Shown here: piece by piece, positions 42,469 through 51,371 of the stretch
How the letters are laid out: every line of letters begins with the position of its first letter
Position numbering within the stretch: the stretch's first letter is position 1
NCBI GenBank assembly: GCA_018649725.1
Contig: JABIHH010000052.1
Span: forward strand, 101,406 to 162,070
Origin: Rhodospirillaceae bacterium
GTDB lineage: Bacteria > Pseudomonadota > Alphaproteobacteria > Rhodospirillales > UBA2165
Length of the DNA: 60,665 nucleotides
Reading direction: 5' to 3'
Notes under the pieces: generated by a model
Told to the model about the DNA's origin: nothing
Databases searched by the model: none
The model's input: the letters and a program-made list of their open reading frames with translations, nothing else
Made by a program: the position numbers and the translations under genes

Positions 42469-43590
42469 ATGGCTGATCAAAGTACCCCAGCTGAGAGAAT
42501 AGACTGTGCGGTTATTGGCGCGGGTGTCGTTGGTCTCGCGGTTGCCCGGGCCTTGGCGCTGCAAGGCCGTGACGTCATTATATTGGAATCCGAATATGCC
42601 ATCGGCATGGGCACCAGCTCGCGCAATAGCGAAGTTATTCACGCTGGGATTTATTACGATACCGGCAGCCTCAAAGCCAAACTCTGCGTTCAGGGCAAGC
42701 ACGCTCTCTACGATTATTGCGAAAGCCACGGTGTGCCGTTTAAGCGCTGCGGTAAATTAATCGTTGCGACCCATGACGGACAGCTCGAGAAACTCAAGGC
42801 GCTGCATCAGAAAGCCCAAGACAACGACGTCAATGATTTGATCTGGCAGGATCAGGCGACAACCTTGGCAATGGAGCCCGCCTTAAACGCCGTCGCCTCC
42901 CTACTCTCCCCATCGACCGGACTAATTGACAGCCACGCGCTGATGCTCGCGTATCAAGGCGATGCCGAGGCCAATGGTGCGATGATCGCCTTTAATGCGC
43001 CGGTTTTGGACGGTGAGATAAAGCCAGACGGCATTCGGTTGAATGTGGGTGGTGAGGCACCGATGGCGCTTGATTGCCAAGTGGTAATAAATTGCGGCGG
43101 CCTGCATGCACAACATGTTGCCGGCAGCCTGGTTGGATTCCCCGCCGAACATGTTCCCGAGACGCATTATGCCAAAGGTAATTATTTCTCACTGGCCGGC
43201 AAAAGCCCCTTCACGCATTTAATTTACCCCATACCGGAAGAAGCTGGGCTCGGTGTTCATCTTACTCTCGACCTTGGCGGACAGGCGCGATTCGGGCCAG
43301 ATGTCGAATGGGTGGATGATATCGCCTATGAAGTAGACCCTCAGCGCGGCGATAAATTCTATGCCGCCGTCCGAAGCTATTGGCCGGATTTGGAAGACAA
43401 TGCCTTGCAGCCCGGGTATTCCGGCATTCGGCCAAAACTCAAAGGGGCCGGAAATCCACCAATGGATTTCGTCTTTAATGGTCCGGCAGAACATGGTGTG
43501 CAAGGACTGGTTAATCTTTTTGGGATAGAGTCTCCTGGATTAACAGCTTCATTGGCAATTGCCGACGAAGCGCTAAAATGTCTAGATTAG
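42469..43590 (+). CDS. FAD-dependent oxidoreductase, L-2-hydroxyglutarate oxidase-like
   Basis: A 373-residue DAO-family flavoprotein. The FAD motif is GAGVVG (17-22) with a Glu at the end of the second strand (ILESE). The characteristic SSRNSEVIHAGIYYDTGSLKA block is shared with L-2-hydroxyglutarate oxidase (LhgO/YgaF) and relatives. The C-terminal GYSGIRPKLKG and IESPGLTASLAIADE motifs also fit. It oxidises a hydroxy acid to a ketoacid, passing electrons to oxygen or quinone. Divergent from DUF3179. Confidence 0.88.
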   Translation: MADQSTPAERIDCAVIGAGVVGLAVARALALQGRDVIILESEYAIGMGTSSRNSEVIHAGIYYDTGSLKAKLCVQGKHALYDYCESHGVPFKRCGKLIVATHDGQLEKLKALHQKAQDNDVNDLIWQDQATTLAMEPALNAVASLLSPSTGLIDSHALMLAYQGDAEANGAMIAFNAPVLDGEIKPDGIRLNVGGEAPMALDCQVVINCGGLHAQHVAGSLVGFPAEHVPETHYAKGNYFSLAGKSPFTHLIYPIPEEAGLGVHLTLDLGGQARFGPDVEWVDDIAYEVDPQRGDKFYAAVRSYWPDLEDNALQPGYSGIRPKLKGAGNPPMDFVFNGPAEHGVQGLVNLFGIESPGLTASLAIADEALKCLD

Positions 43591-43620
43591 TATAATTTAC
43601 AGGTTTTTAGTGGGCTCAGT

Positions 43621-44715
43621 GTGATGAAACACGCAATTCTTAACGCCGCTTTTGTTGCCGTCTTACTTATGGGAGGTGCGACAGAACTGCTTGCGCAAGG
43701 CACTGTCCGTCAACAGGGTGAGGACGTTGATTTAGGCGGTCCTGGCCAGAATTCTCAAGGAACCGGTAGCCAAGCTCAGGAAGCGGTCGATCCGGCACAA
43801 GCCATGCGTGATTTGGTGCGCGATATTAGTAAATATGCCCGCAAATTTAATCGAAACTTCTCGATTGTCACTCAAGGCGGCATAGAACTCCTTGAGAAAA
43901 TAGACGCGATTGATACGTCGCGCCGCTCACCGGCTGGGACTTATATGCGAACACTAGATGGGGTTAATATCCAAGGGCTCAATTTCCATCCCCCCGTCGA
44001 AGGCAAAGCAGAAACCGTCACCGATAAAAAAGTTCGCGCGAATTTAGTGCGGCTCGCAGATCTTGGAAAACGGCGCGGCCTTAAAATTTTTGTGACGGAT
44101 TTTGGCGCCAATGCCAAATCGGTTCAGGAATCGATTAAAGTTAATCAGGCCAAAGGGTTTGTCACTTTTGCAGCAAAAGGTGCCGGCTCGAACTATATTT
44201 TTGACAGCATCCCTAAATTTCCTCAGCGCCCGATCAGCGAAAACCCAAAAAATATCGTCGGTCTTGGCGGGGTTAAGAACTTTCTTTATTTGACTGATTC
44301 GTCGCAGTTTGATCGCCAGCAGGACCTCGTCCTCGCCCTCAGCAATACAAATTTCGACGTCATCATTACCGACGTCTTCCATAAAGGCCGCCGCCCCTTC
44401 GTCAAGGCGGCGATCCAGGGTATGAAATTTAAAAAGCTCGGCGCGCGTCGTCTCGTGTTTGCCTATATGAATATCGGTGCGGCTGAGAGTTTTCGGTATT
44501 ACTGGAAAGACAATTGGAGAGAAGGCAGCCCTAATTTTCTTTCAGGCCCGACGCCCGGCAATCCGGATAAGTATAATGTTCAATATTGGCAGCCGGGTTG
44601 GCGCAAGATTATAACCGGCAACACCAAATCCTATCTCTATGGCATCGTTGCCCAGGGATTTGATGGCGTTGTTCTGGATGGCTTGGATAGCTACAAGTTC
44701 TTCGAAGGCGGTTAG
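43621..44715 (+). CDS. TM1410-like (endo-polygalactosaminidase-related) protein
   Basis: A 364-residue exported protein with a signal peptide (about 1-27), a Gln/Gly-rich stretch (32-58), and then a barrel-like domain similar to the TM1410 and GH114 glycosidase-related families. Evidence is RRLVFAYMNIGAAESFRYYW, NVQYWQPGWRKII, and the GFDGVVLDGLDSYKFFE end, with catalytic acid residues probably in these strands. Start GTG 43621 or ATG 43624. Polysaccharide processing is an inference. It stops 3 bp before a convergent gene. Confidence 0.78.
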   Translation: MMKHAILNAAFVAVLLMGGATELLAQGTVRQQGEDVDLGGPGQNSQGTGSQAQEAVDPAQAMRDLVRDISKYARKFNRNFSIVTQGGIELLEKIDAIDTSRRSPAGTYMRTLDGVNIQGLNFHPPVEGKAETVTDKKVRANLVRLADLGKRRGLKIFVTDFGANAKSVQESIKVNQAKGFVTFAAKGAGSNYIFDSIPKFPQRPISENPKNIVGLGGVKNFLYLTDSSQFDRQQDLVLALSNTNFDVIITDVFHKGRRPFVKAAIQGMKFKKLGARRLVFAYMNIGAAESFRYYWKDNWREGSPNFLSGPTPGNPDKYNVQYWQPGWRKIITGNTKSYLYGIVAQGFDGVVLDGLDSYKFFEGG

Positions 44716-44718
44716 CTT

Positions 44719-44949
44719 TTAACACTCAGATAATTTCTGAACCACAAAGCCTTCTTCACGTGGATAGCGCATATCAATCAAATTTAGAGCCTCCACTTCA
44801 TCACTTGCCATGACATCTTGGATTTGAGCGTCTGCCCAATGGTCGCCATAGATCACGTGGCTTTGATTGTCTTTGACCGCCGCTCTCACATCTTTGTTGT
44901 ACAGAGTAACTTCAAACGCCTTACGTCCATTCATCGCATGTTGTAGCAT
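44719..44949 (-). CDS. Small protein, paralogue of the 45076 gene
   Basis: A 76-residue protein. It aligns along nearly its full length with the next gene: FEVTLYNKDVRAAV / YEIGIYNSEVRECV, DHWADAQIQDVMASDEVEA / DDWAEIHYSDIEAADPAEA, and RYPREEGFVV / RYPEDRGFVI. No known domain; conserved Trp, Asp and the RYP-GFV end suggest a small folded module. It probably ends the RR-Hpt operon. Start ATG 44949, with GGAAAGG 13 bp upstream. Confidence 0.75.
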   Translation of the reverse strand: MLQHAMNGRKAFEVTLYNKDVRAAVKDNQSHVIYGDHWADAQIQDVMASDEVEALNLIDMRYPREEGFVVQKLSEC

Positions 44950-45075
44950 TTGGCGGACCTTTCCTATCCGTTAATACAATACCTACATGACCTAATTTGG
45001 AAATGCGGCAACATTTGGTGAATTTTAAGGCGGGAAAACTTAATAAAGTGTTGAGCCTAGTAAAATCTTGATTAT

Positions 45076-45288
45076 TTAAAAAATTTTCTTTTCGACGGAG
45101 TCGATAACAAAACCCCGGTCTTCCGGATAGCGGCGCTGGATTTTAGAGCGCGCTTCTGCGGGATCGGCGGCTTCGATATCGGAATAATGGATTTCCGCCC
45201 AATCATCGGTCAAATTTGCATGTCGTCGACCTTCGGCAACGCACTCGCGAACCTCTGAATTATAAATTCCGATTTCATACTCTGGCAT
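45076..45288 (-). CDS. Small protein, paralogue of the 44719 gene
   Basis: A 70-73 residue protein (ATG 45288 preferred; TTG 45297 is possible) homologous to the 44719 product. It lies directly downstream of the Hpt gene. The pair probably arose by tandem duplication. Function unknown; the position suggests an output or adaptor of the receiver/Hpt module. Confidence 0.75.
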   Translation of the reverse strand: MPEYEIGIYNSEVRECVAEGRRHANLTDDWAEIHYSDIEAADPAEARSKIQRRYPEDRGFVIDSVEKKIF

Positions 45289-45324
45289 CGTAGCCAACTT
45301 TCATTTTAAATCTGGGAGAGATAT

Positions 45325-45819
45325 TCAGCTGGGTTTGGTACGTTTCTGCACAACCAATTCTAAACCAGAAAGCAATTGATCACCGACTGCCCCGCCGTTG
45401 CCTTTTAACTGCTGGCTAATGACAGCTTGCAGCGCATTGATATGAAGCTCAATGACCTCAATTGCTTGCTTCGGGGCAGCACCCTCAAGGCCTTCAATGT
45501 AGCGGCACAGCATGTCGCCGATAATGGTCATTAATTCATAGTCAAAACTGCCGCCCTGGCCCTTAATATCGTGAGAAATTTGGAAGACACCATCGAGAGG
45601 TTCAGAATCGCCGCCGCTCGATTTCAACTCTTCAAATACAGTTTGAATTTTTGTTAAATCCTCACGCGCCCAGTCGATGTAGCTCTCCGACAGATCGCCA
45701 ATAACCTGCTCGGCACGCTCCAGCGCGGCCTCATCGACGGCACCTGGACCACCGACGGTCACTTTGTTGCTCAATTTATTCGGCGGTTGGATCAGTTTTC
45801 CAACATTTTCATCACTCAT
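45325..45819 (-). CDS. Hpt-domain phosphotransfer protein
   Basis: A 164-residue protein with a helical Hpt-like domain. The phospho-acceptor region reads FQISHDIKGQGGSFDYE (His83), matching the HxxKGxGxxxG pattern of histidine phosphotransfer proteins. The preceding helix (about 32-68) and the C-terminal helices complete the four-helix bundle. It lies 77 bp downstream of a receiver gene. It should relay phosphate between receivers, but a kinase partner is not next to it. Confidence 0.82.
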   Translation of the reverse strand: MSDENVGKLIQPPNKLSNKVTVGGPGAVDEAALERAEQVIGDLSESYIDWAREDLTKIQTVFEELKSSGGDSEPLDGVFQISHDIKGQGGSFDYELMTIIGDMLCRYIEGLEGAAPKQAIEVIELHINALQAVISQQLKGNGGAVGDQLLSGLELVVQKRTKPS

Positions 45820-45896
45820 TTAGTCAAACTCACTCAAATTTATCCGACAACAAATAGCCTTATTCGACATAAGACAATATAAGTCTATATCTCTTA

Positions 45897-46448
45897 TTAG
45901 CCACCTAATAAAGCTTCGACCTCTTCTTGAGACAATTCGCCATCTGCCTCTTCAAGATTGGCAACACGCCTTTCGCTTCCCTTATAGCCGCCCTGATTTC
46001 GACGACGATCCGGTCCGAAATAGTTCTTTATCTTAATAAATTCTCTGGGTTTCTCAATAATCGCCCGAATCCGCGCATAAAGCGATTTGGCCGAAATCGG
46101 CTTTGCCAGAAATTCATGAACGCCTGAATCGCGGGCCTCAATGACTTTCACGAGTTCCGTATGACCGGTTAGCATGATGATCGGCACAAATGGGTTCGGA
46201 CTATCACCACCTGTGCGAACCAGTCGCACAAAATCCAACCCATCGAGTGGCGACATATTCCAGTCGCAAATAATAATATCTGCCGGGTAATGGCGCAGTT
46301 CCTTGAACGCATCAGCGCCGTCGCTTGCTTCGTGACAATTTTTAGCACCCAGGGCATGCAAAATGGTTTTGACCAAAGCACGCATATGCTTGTTGTCATC
46401 AACGATCAAGAAATTTAGACGTTCTAAATTATAGCTTTTACTACTCAA
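45897..46448 (-). CDS. CheY-like response regulator with FGPDRRR tail
   Basis: A 183-residue single-domain response regulator: receiver about 11-135, phospho-acceptor Asp62 (IIICDWNMSPLDG), the Thr in MLTGHTE and Lys in LAKPIS. The C-terminal tail has the motif YFGPDRRRNQ and a second basic ERRV, then a short acidic helix. It is a paralogue of the gene at 48572. The start is TTG at 46448 with AGAGAAG upstream. It lies upstream of Hpt. Confidence 0.92.
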   Translation of the reverse strand: MSSKSYNLERLNFLIVDDNKHMRALVKTILHALGAKNCHEASDGADAFKELRHYPADIIICDWNMSPLDGLDFVRLVRTGGDSPNPFVPIIMLTGHTELVKVIEARDSGVHEFLAKPISAKSLYARIRAIIEKPREFIKIKNYFGPDRRRNQGGYKGSERRVANLEEADGELSQEEVEALLGG

Positions 46449-46613
46449 ATTTCTTCTCTAAGCCCAATTCGCCAGAAAACTGGCACAATCCGCATTCATT
46501 TAAATCATGCTAAGCATAATATGTGGGAATTGTTTCTCCAATGTAAATGCTTGAAAACAAATAATTGCTTGAAATTTCGGATTTTTCCCATTCACGACGG
46601 ATTTATCCTAATT

Positions 46614-48017
46614 TTAGCCAAATAATCCGTTTAGATGCCACCACAAATAATTGACAGGTATGAGAATTACTAAACCAATCAGGGTCATCCAAAGTGTCAA
46701 TTTTGCCCCGTCTATCATGCGTACGCCACCCATCGCCATGGCAATGATGAGAGGAGAAGCCTGATAAGGCAGGACAATATTGGTAAAGCCGATAACCTGT
46801 GTCATCAGCACGGTTTCCAGCGGCAGTCCTGTGCTGGTGGCAAAATCTTGTGCCAAGGGGCTGAGAACGGCCGGGACGCCGGGATTTGTTACCAATAACG
46901 GTATGAAAGTTGAAACTGCGGATAGCAGACCATAATTGAGCGCCTCTGCTCCTTTTTCGAACGGAAATAGGGCGAGAAACGTCTCTCCGGCAATACTCGC
47001 CAGTCCAGATTTTGACAGTACAACACTCAAGCCTAGCACCGCCGCAACATAAAAAATGGAACCATAATCGATTTTTTCACTTAACGCTTCCGGTGGCGCC
47101 AGATTGAACCCCGGAATAAGAATAAGAATAGCCGCACCGAGGGCGATCCAAGCGGCCGAAATGCCATGGGCAAAATCACTCACCCATAACCCCAAAGCTG
47201 CGATCAAAATAATCGTCAACAACCGCTCTTCTTTAGAAAAAGGCTGGTGCTCGCTTGCCATTTGTTCGCGGTAGGGTTTTTCGCTAAAAAGCCACGTCGT
47301 GACAAGAATAATGAAAATGCATTTTACGATCCCTAATATCGGGAAATGAAGTGTCAAATAGCCGCCATAGGTTACCGGAATTCCGTAAAGACTTTCCGAC
47401 AAACCCGCCAGCGTCATACCGGGTACCAAGGCCGGCAATATGGTACCGGCCGAGGTGAAGGTAATCAGGGCCGTCGATAAGATCATGCCGGTCTGCCCCC
47501 GACCGCCGCGCTCAAACCCCAGTTTCTCACCGAGCGCAATGATAATCGGCACCAGCAACACAATCCGCCCCATACTGGACGGCATCACAAAGCCTAAAAT
47601 CATGCAGACCAGAGCAATGCCGGTAATCACAGCCAAATAGGAGCCGCCAAATCGGGCGACGAGCGAATGAGCCAAACGTTCGCCAAGCCGTGTATGATTG
47701 ACTGAAACACCGATGACCAGCCCGCCAAATATCAACCAGAGAGCTGGTGAGGTGAAGCCAGAAAAAATGACTGGCAACGGCTGGATGGCGAACAACGCGG
47801 CAATGAAGAAAAACGCGATGGCGGTCAGACCAATTGGCCAAATCGCCGTCGCCCAAAAGCCAATCGCGAAGAGCGTTAATCCGCCTGCTCGCATAACAGT
47901 CTGAGAGACGCCCTCAGGTGGCGGCAGGAGGAAGAGGCTCAACGCCAGCAAGACGATGATAACAGAAGCAATCGGCTTAAATTTTAGTTTTTTATTCAGC
48001 GTCGTTTGTTCGCTCAC
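46614..48017 (-). CDS. SLC13 / DASS family anion transporter
   Basis: A 467-residue membrane protein with about 12-13 hydrophobic helices. Family motifs are FGGLVIGVSVNHTRLGERLAHSL, and two hairpin-like segments, FVMPSSMGRIVLLVPIIIAL and STFIPLLVTNPGVPAVLSPLA, as in Na+/dicarboxylate or sulfate symporters. Substrate unknown. It is inserted between two response-regulator genes and DUF1489, on the same strand. Confidence 0.9.
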   Translation of the reverse strand: MSEQTTLNKKLKFKPIASVIIVLLALSLFLLPPPEGVSQTVMRAGGLTLFAIGFWATAIWPIGLTAIAFFFIAALFAIQPLPVIFSGFTSPALWLIFGGLVIGVSVNHTRLGERLAHSLVARFGGSYLAVITGIALVCMILGFVMPSSMGRIVLLVPIIIALGEKLGFERGGRGQTGMILSTALITFTSAGTILPALVPGMTLAGLSESLYGIPVTYGGYLTLHFPILGIVKCIFIILVTTWLFSEKPYREQMASEHQPFSKEERLLTIILIAALGLWVSDFAHGISAAWIALGAAILILIPGFNLAPPEALSEKIDYGSIFYVAAVLGLSVVLSKSGLASIAGETFLALFPFEKGAEALNYGLLSAVSTFIPLLVTNPGVPAVLSPLAQDFATSTGLPLETVLMTQVIGFTNIVLPYQASPLIIAMAMGGVRMIDGAKLTLWMTLIGLVILIPVNYLWWHLNGLFG

Positions 48018-48036
48018 TCAACCCCCTCCCTAACGT

Positions 48037-48468
48037 CTATAACAAGCCCAATTCTTTAAGTTCCGCCATCATTTCGGGTGGCATATCTGTCTCGGTTTCA
48101 GCCGCCCGGCCGGCAGGCAGGTCAAGCGGTGCTTCTTCCTGCTTTAAATATCGCCAGCCCTGAAAGGCCTTTTGACGCCTTGGCTCCAGCAAAACATGCT
48201 CAGGACTCAGCTCAATCGCGCAATATTTGCGCCCTTCATCATTGGTTTCTTGAGTGATGCCAAGTATCTCCTGACGCACGCGAATCAGGCGTTTGACGAC
48301 CCAATAGATCGAGCCGCCATCGGTTAGCTCATCAATCCGACGCGGCACATTCCTGGTAAATGTATGGAGCCGTTTTCCTTTGGTCGAAGCCCGGCGTTCC
48401 GCCTGAATTTCTTTAAGTTTAGCAATGCTTTCGATGCGCACGGCCATGCGCAGAAGATGAACCGTCAT
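48037..48468 (-). CDS. DUF1489 family protein
   Basis: A 143-residue soluble protein of DUF1489, an alphaproteobacterial family. The characteristic central block is TRNVPRRIDELTDGGSIYWVVKRLIRVRQEILGI, followed by LSPEHVLLEPRRQKAFQGWRYL. Function unknown. It starts 19 bp upstream of the SLC13 gene. Frequently single-copy in alphaproteobacteria, which supports the taxonomic placement. Confidence 0.92.
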   Translation of the reverse strand: MTVHLLRMAVRIESIAKLKEIQAERRASTKGKRLHTFTRNVPRRIDELTDGGSIYWVVKRLIRVRQEILGITQETNDEGRKYCAIELSPEHVLLEPRRQKAFQGWRYLKQEEAPLDLPAGRAAETETDMPPEMMAELKELGLL

Positions 48469-48571
48469 AGGAGAAAATTTCCGGATTTATGGTATTTACG
48501 TCACCTCAACAGGTAACACTCAGACGACAAAGAGTCTAATCCCTATTCGCGGGATTTCCGGATCATAAAAT

Positions 48572-49105
48572 TTAAGTTGGTCGAATTTTTTCCCGCTCGG
48601 CTTTCTTGTACTCATATTCTTCGAGGCGTCGATTTTCCTCAATCAGTTCCAACTCCCGACGCCGACGATCGGGGCCAAAAAAGGTTTCCGCCTCAACAAA
48701 TACGCGCGGGTGCTCGACAATTGAGCGTAGGCGATAATAAACCAGTTTTCCCGATATCGGTTTGGCCAGGAACTCAGTCGCGCCAATATCGCGGGCGGCC
48801 AAAATCTCACGCACTTCGGTATAAGCAGAAACGACGACGATCGGGACAAATCGATTAGCGGGGGTATTTCCGGCACGAATTTCCTGAATTAATTCCAGCC
48901 CGTTCATGTCGTCCATCATATAATCGGTAAAAATGATATCAGCATGGAAAAATTCGAGTTCAGTGATAGCTGCTTTGCCGCTGGTCGCTTCGGCCACGCG
49001 AGCAACACCAAATTCTTTGAGAATCCCCCGCATGATCTCATGCATTGGAAAATAATCATCAACCACCAGAGCATTTAACTGTCCGAAATTGTATCCCTCA
49101 GACAT
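48572..49105 (-). CDS. CheY-like response regulator with FGPDRRR tail (paralogue 2)
   Basis: About 177 residues. Receiver about 9-130 with Asp61 (IIFTDYMMDDMNG), conserved Ser in VVVSAYTEV and Lys in LAKPIS, then the FFGPDRRRRELE tail and a charged coiled-coil helix. It is a paralogue of the 45897 gene. Start ATG 49105 has AGGA 7 bp upstream; the longer frame start at 49144 is unsupported. No output domain, so it should act by protein contacts. Confidence 0.9.
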   Translation of the reverse strand: MSEGYNFGQLNALVVDDYFPMHEIMRGILKEFGVARVAEATSGKAAITELEFFHADIIFTDYMMDDMNGLELIQEIRAGNTPANRFVPIVVVSAYTEVREILAARDIGATEFLAKPISGKLVYYRLRSIVEHPRVFVEAETFFGPDRRRRELELIEENRRLEEYEYKKAEREKIRPT

Positions 49106-49236
49106 ATAGATCCTATCGTCCTGAAATATAAATTCTATTCCCATACTCTGGACTTAAGCAAAAAAATGCAAGGGAAAAGGATAGAGATATTGATAAGTAA
49201 AACTAATACAATTAATTGGAGCGCAATATTGTATTA

Positions 49237-50028
49237 TTAAGTTTTATACCAGTTGGGTGTGCGCTTTTCCAAAAAGGCAGAAAAACCTTCGATGCCTTCC
49301 GGCGTATCTCGCCCACCGGCACTCATAGAAGCCAAGCGATCCGCTAATTCATCATCAAGTGGTAAATTTGCGATGTCATTGATCAGCTTTTTGGTATCAC
49401 CAACCGCTTGCGGCGCACTCCGCAAAATCGCATCAATAACGGGCGCCAAGGCCTCATCCAGCCCACCAACGGGGCAAATTTCATGGATCAATCCAATCTG
49501 CTTAGCCTCGTGCACATCGAAGGTTTCAGCAGACAACGTATATCGCCTCGCCTGCCTGACACCGATGGCGCTGATCACTTGCGGTAGTATAGGCGCGGGC
49601 GTAATACCGACCCGGACTTCGGTAATGGCAAAGCGCGCATCTTCCGACGCGATAACGATATCGCACGCAGCGATATAGCCGACACCGCCGCCGAAACAGG
49701 CATTTTGCACCAATGCAATGGTCGGTATTTCCAACTCAAACAGCTTTCGCATCGCTCCTGTACTGAGATTTGCGGCATGTTTTTTGTCAGCATCACTAGC
49801 CTCGGCCAGCTCTTTAAACCAATTGACATCAGCGCCAGCGGAGAAGTGTTTGCCAGCCCCTCGAATGACCACCGCGCGGACTGAAGCATCGGCTTCAATT
49901 TCTGCTAAATGAGTTGCCAAGCTGGTCAATAATTCTTCATTGTAGCCATTAAATACAGTCGGACGGTTGAGCGTGACAGTCGCAATACCATTTTCATTAA
50001 TTTCTTTTAAAACAACATCTTCTGACAT
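49237..50028 (-). CDS. Enoyl-CoA hydratase/isomerase family protein
   Basis: About 263 residues of the crotonase family. The oxyanion-hole motifs RGAGKHFSAGADVNWF and FGGGVGYIAACDIVIASEDARFAITEVRVGI are present, including the Glu in ITEVRVG. It hydrates enoyl-CoA or related acyl-CoA substrates; the 3-methylglutaconyl-CoA hydratase subgroup is a good candidate. The start ATG 50028 has AAGG; an upstream start at 50079 is less likely. Last gene in the thiolase operon. Confidence 0.9.
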   Translation of the reverse strand: MSEDVVLKEINENGIATVTLNRPTVFNGYNEELLTSLATHLAEIEADASVRAVVIRGAGKHFSAGADVNWFKELAEASDADKKHAANLSTGAMRKLFELEIPTIALVQNACFGGGVGYIAACDIVIASEDARFAITEVRVGITPAPILPQVISAIGVRQARRYTLSAETFDVHEAKQIGLIHEICPVGGLDEALAPVIDAILRSAPQAVGDTKKLINDIANLPLDDELADRLASMSAGGRDTPEGIEGFSAFLEKRTPNWYKT

Positions 50029-50050
50029 TTTTATAACCTTAATTATTAAT

Positions 50051-50653
50051 TTACCAGCCGCCCGTTTCGAGCCATTCATCGATCATATCCAAGCGGTCAT
50101 TTCCCCAGAATGGCTCATCGCCAATAAAGAAAAATGGCGAGCCGCAAACATTCCGTTCAATGGCTTCAGCGGTAACCTCTTTGAGTTTTAATTTATAGAC
50201 GTCGTCCTCCATCGCCGCCAAACAGGCTGCTCCATCTAGGCCAAGACCGGTAGCAACTTCAGCAATCACTTCTTTTGGACGAATATCGACACCATCGGCA
50301 AAGTATTTTTGGTAAGCGGCAAGGGCAAATTTCTTCGCTAAACCCCGGTCCTGATCATTGATCCAATAAAACGCCCGCCCGGCTGCCTGAGTTGGAATGG
50401 GGAAAATTTCCGGCAATGTCCATTTAACCCCATAATGACGAGCGGTGCGCGAAAGATCATGGCTTGAATAATCCCACTTCAGTGCCTGATCTTTAAGCGG
50501 TCGCTGGTCATTAACCTGAAAAATCGCGCCCAACAAAAACGGCTTCCATATCACCTCACGCTCATGCTTTTGACCAATTTCTTCAATACGATGGGCCGCA
50601 ACATAGCCGTAGGGTGATGAAAAATCGAAAAGAAACTCAATCGGATCAGACAT
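50051..50653 (-). CDS. 2-hydroxychromene-2-carboxylate isomerase-like (DsbA fold)
   Basis: A 200-residue kappa-GST/DsbA-fold protein. The N-terminus FLFDFSSPYGYVAAHRIEEI and WKPFLLGAIFQVNDQ are signatures of HCCA isomerase; the second half ends with the CGSPFFFIGDEPFWGNDRLDMI block. HCCA isomerase uses glutathione to isomerise a naphthalene-pathway intermediate, but many homologues act elsewhere. Operon location beside thiolase and ECH suggests aromatic or acyl-CoA breakdown. Confidence 0.9.
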   Translation of the reverse strand: MSDPIEFLFDFSSPYGYVAAHRIEEIGQKHEREVIWKPFLLGAIFQVNDQRPLKDQALKWDYSSHDLSRTARHYGVKWTLPEIFPIPTQAAGRAFYWINDQDRGLAKKFALAAYQKYFADGVDIRPKEVIAEVATGLGLDGAACLAAMEDDVYKLKLKEVTAEAIERNVCGSPFFFIGDEPFWGNDRLDMIDEWLETGGW

Positions 50654-50668
50654 TGTATTTTCTCTCCC

Positions 50669-51352
50669 TTACCAGTCGATATCCGTGCCATCAAAACTGA
50701 AAAACTGGCCGCTTTCGGCAATCGTCAACTGGTCGATGACGGAACGCATACCGGTGACGCTATCAACCGGCTCTACGGCAGCATTAGGGCCACCCATATC
50801 GGTTTTGGCCCATCCAGGATGCAGAACCACCGTTGTGATGCCTTTATCAGCCAGATCGATCGACAGAGATTTATTGACCATGTTTAGGGCCGCCTTCGAT
50901 GTCCGGTAGGTATATTGTCCACCGTCATCATTTTCAGCGATGCTTCCCAACCGGCTCGAGATCGATACGATCTGCTTTCTGTCCGAACCCGCGACTTGTT
51001 CAACGAAACATTCCGCCATTTTTAGAGGTGCTTGAGAATTAATGCGCAGCACTTCCGCCCAGGCATCGTAATTAGTCTCGCCAAAGTTCGACTCGTGTGG
51101 ACCAATAACACCCGCGTTATTCAGCAAGAGATCAATCTTTTCGACACTCAAAATTCTGGCAACGGTCTCAATCGCCAGAAAATCACTGACATCCAGGGGT
51201 AAAACCTGAATATTACCAGAAAGCGCATTTAGCGCGTCAGCACTTTGTGGCTCACGACAGGTGGCCAAAACTTTCCAGTCATCGGCAGCATATTGCCGGG
51301 CAAATTCCAGCCCGAGCCCTCGATTGGCCCCGGTTATAAGAACGGTAGGCAT
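50669..51352 (-). CDS. SDR family oxidoreductase (short form)
   Basis: A 227-residue SDR. It shows TGANRGLGLEFA (glycine motif), NNAGV, the catalytic Ser in SISSRLGS, Tyr-Lys in YRTSKAAL, and the PGWAKTDMGG C-terminal motif. This C-factor/YbbO-like subgroup is shorter than classical SDR. It is the second gene of the thiolase operon. Confidence 0.92.
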   Translation of the reverse strand: MPTVLITGANRGLGLEFARQYAADDWKVLATCREPQSADALNALSGNIQVLPLDVSDFLAIETVARILSVEKIDLLLNNAGVIGPHESNFGETNYDAWAEVLRINSQAPLKMAECFVEQVAGSDRKQIVSISSRLGSIAENDDGGQYTYRTSKAALNMVNKSLSIDLADKGITTVVLHPGWAKTDMGGPNAAVEPVDSVTGMRSVIDQLTIAESGQFFSFDGTDIDW

Positions 51353-51371
51353 TCAATTTTCTCCAAATTAT

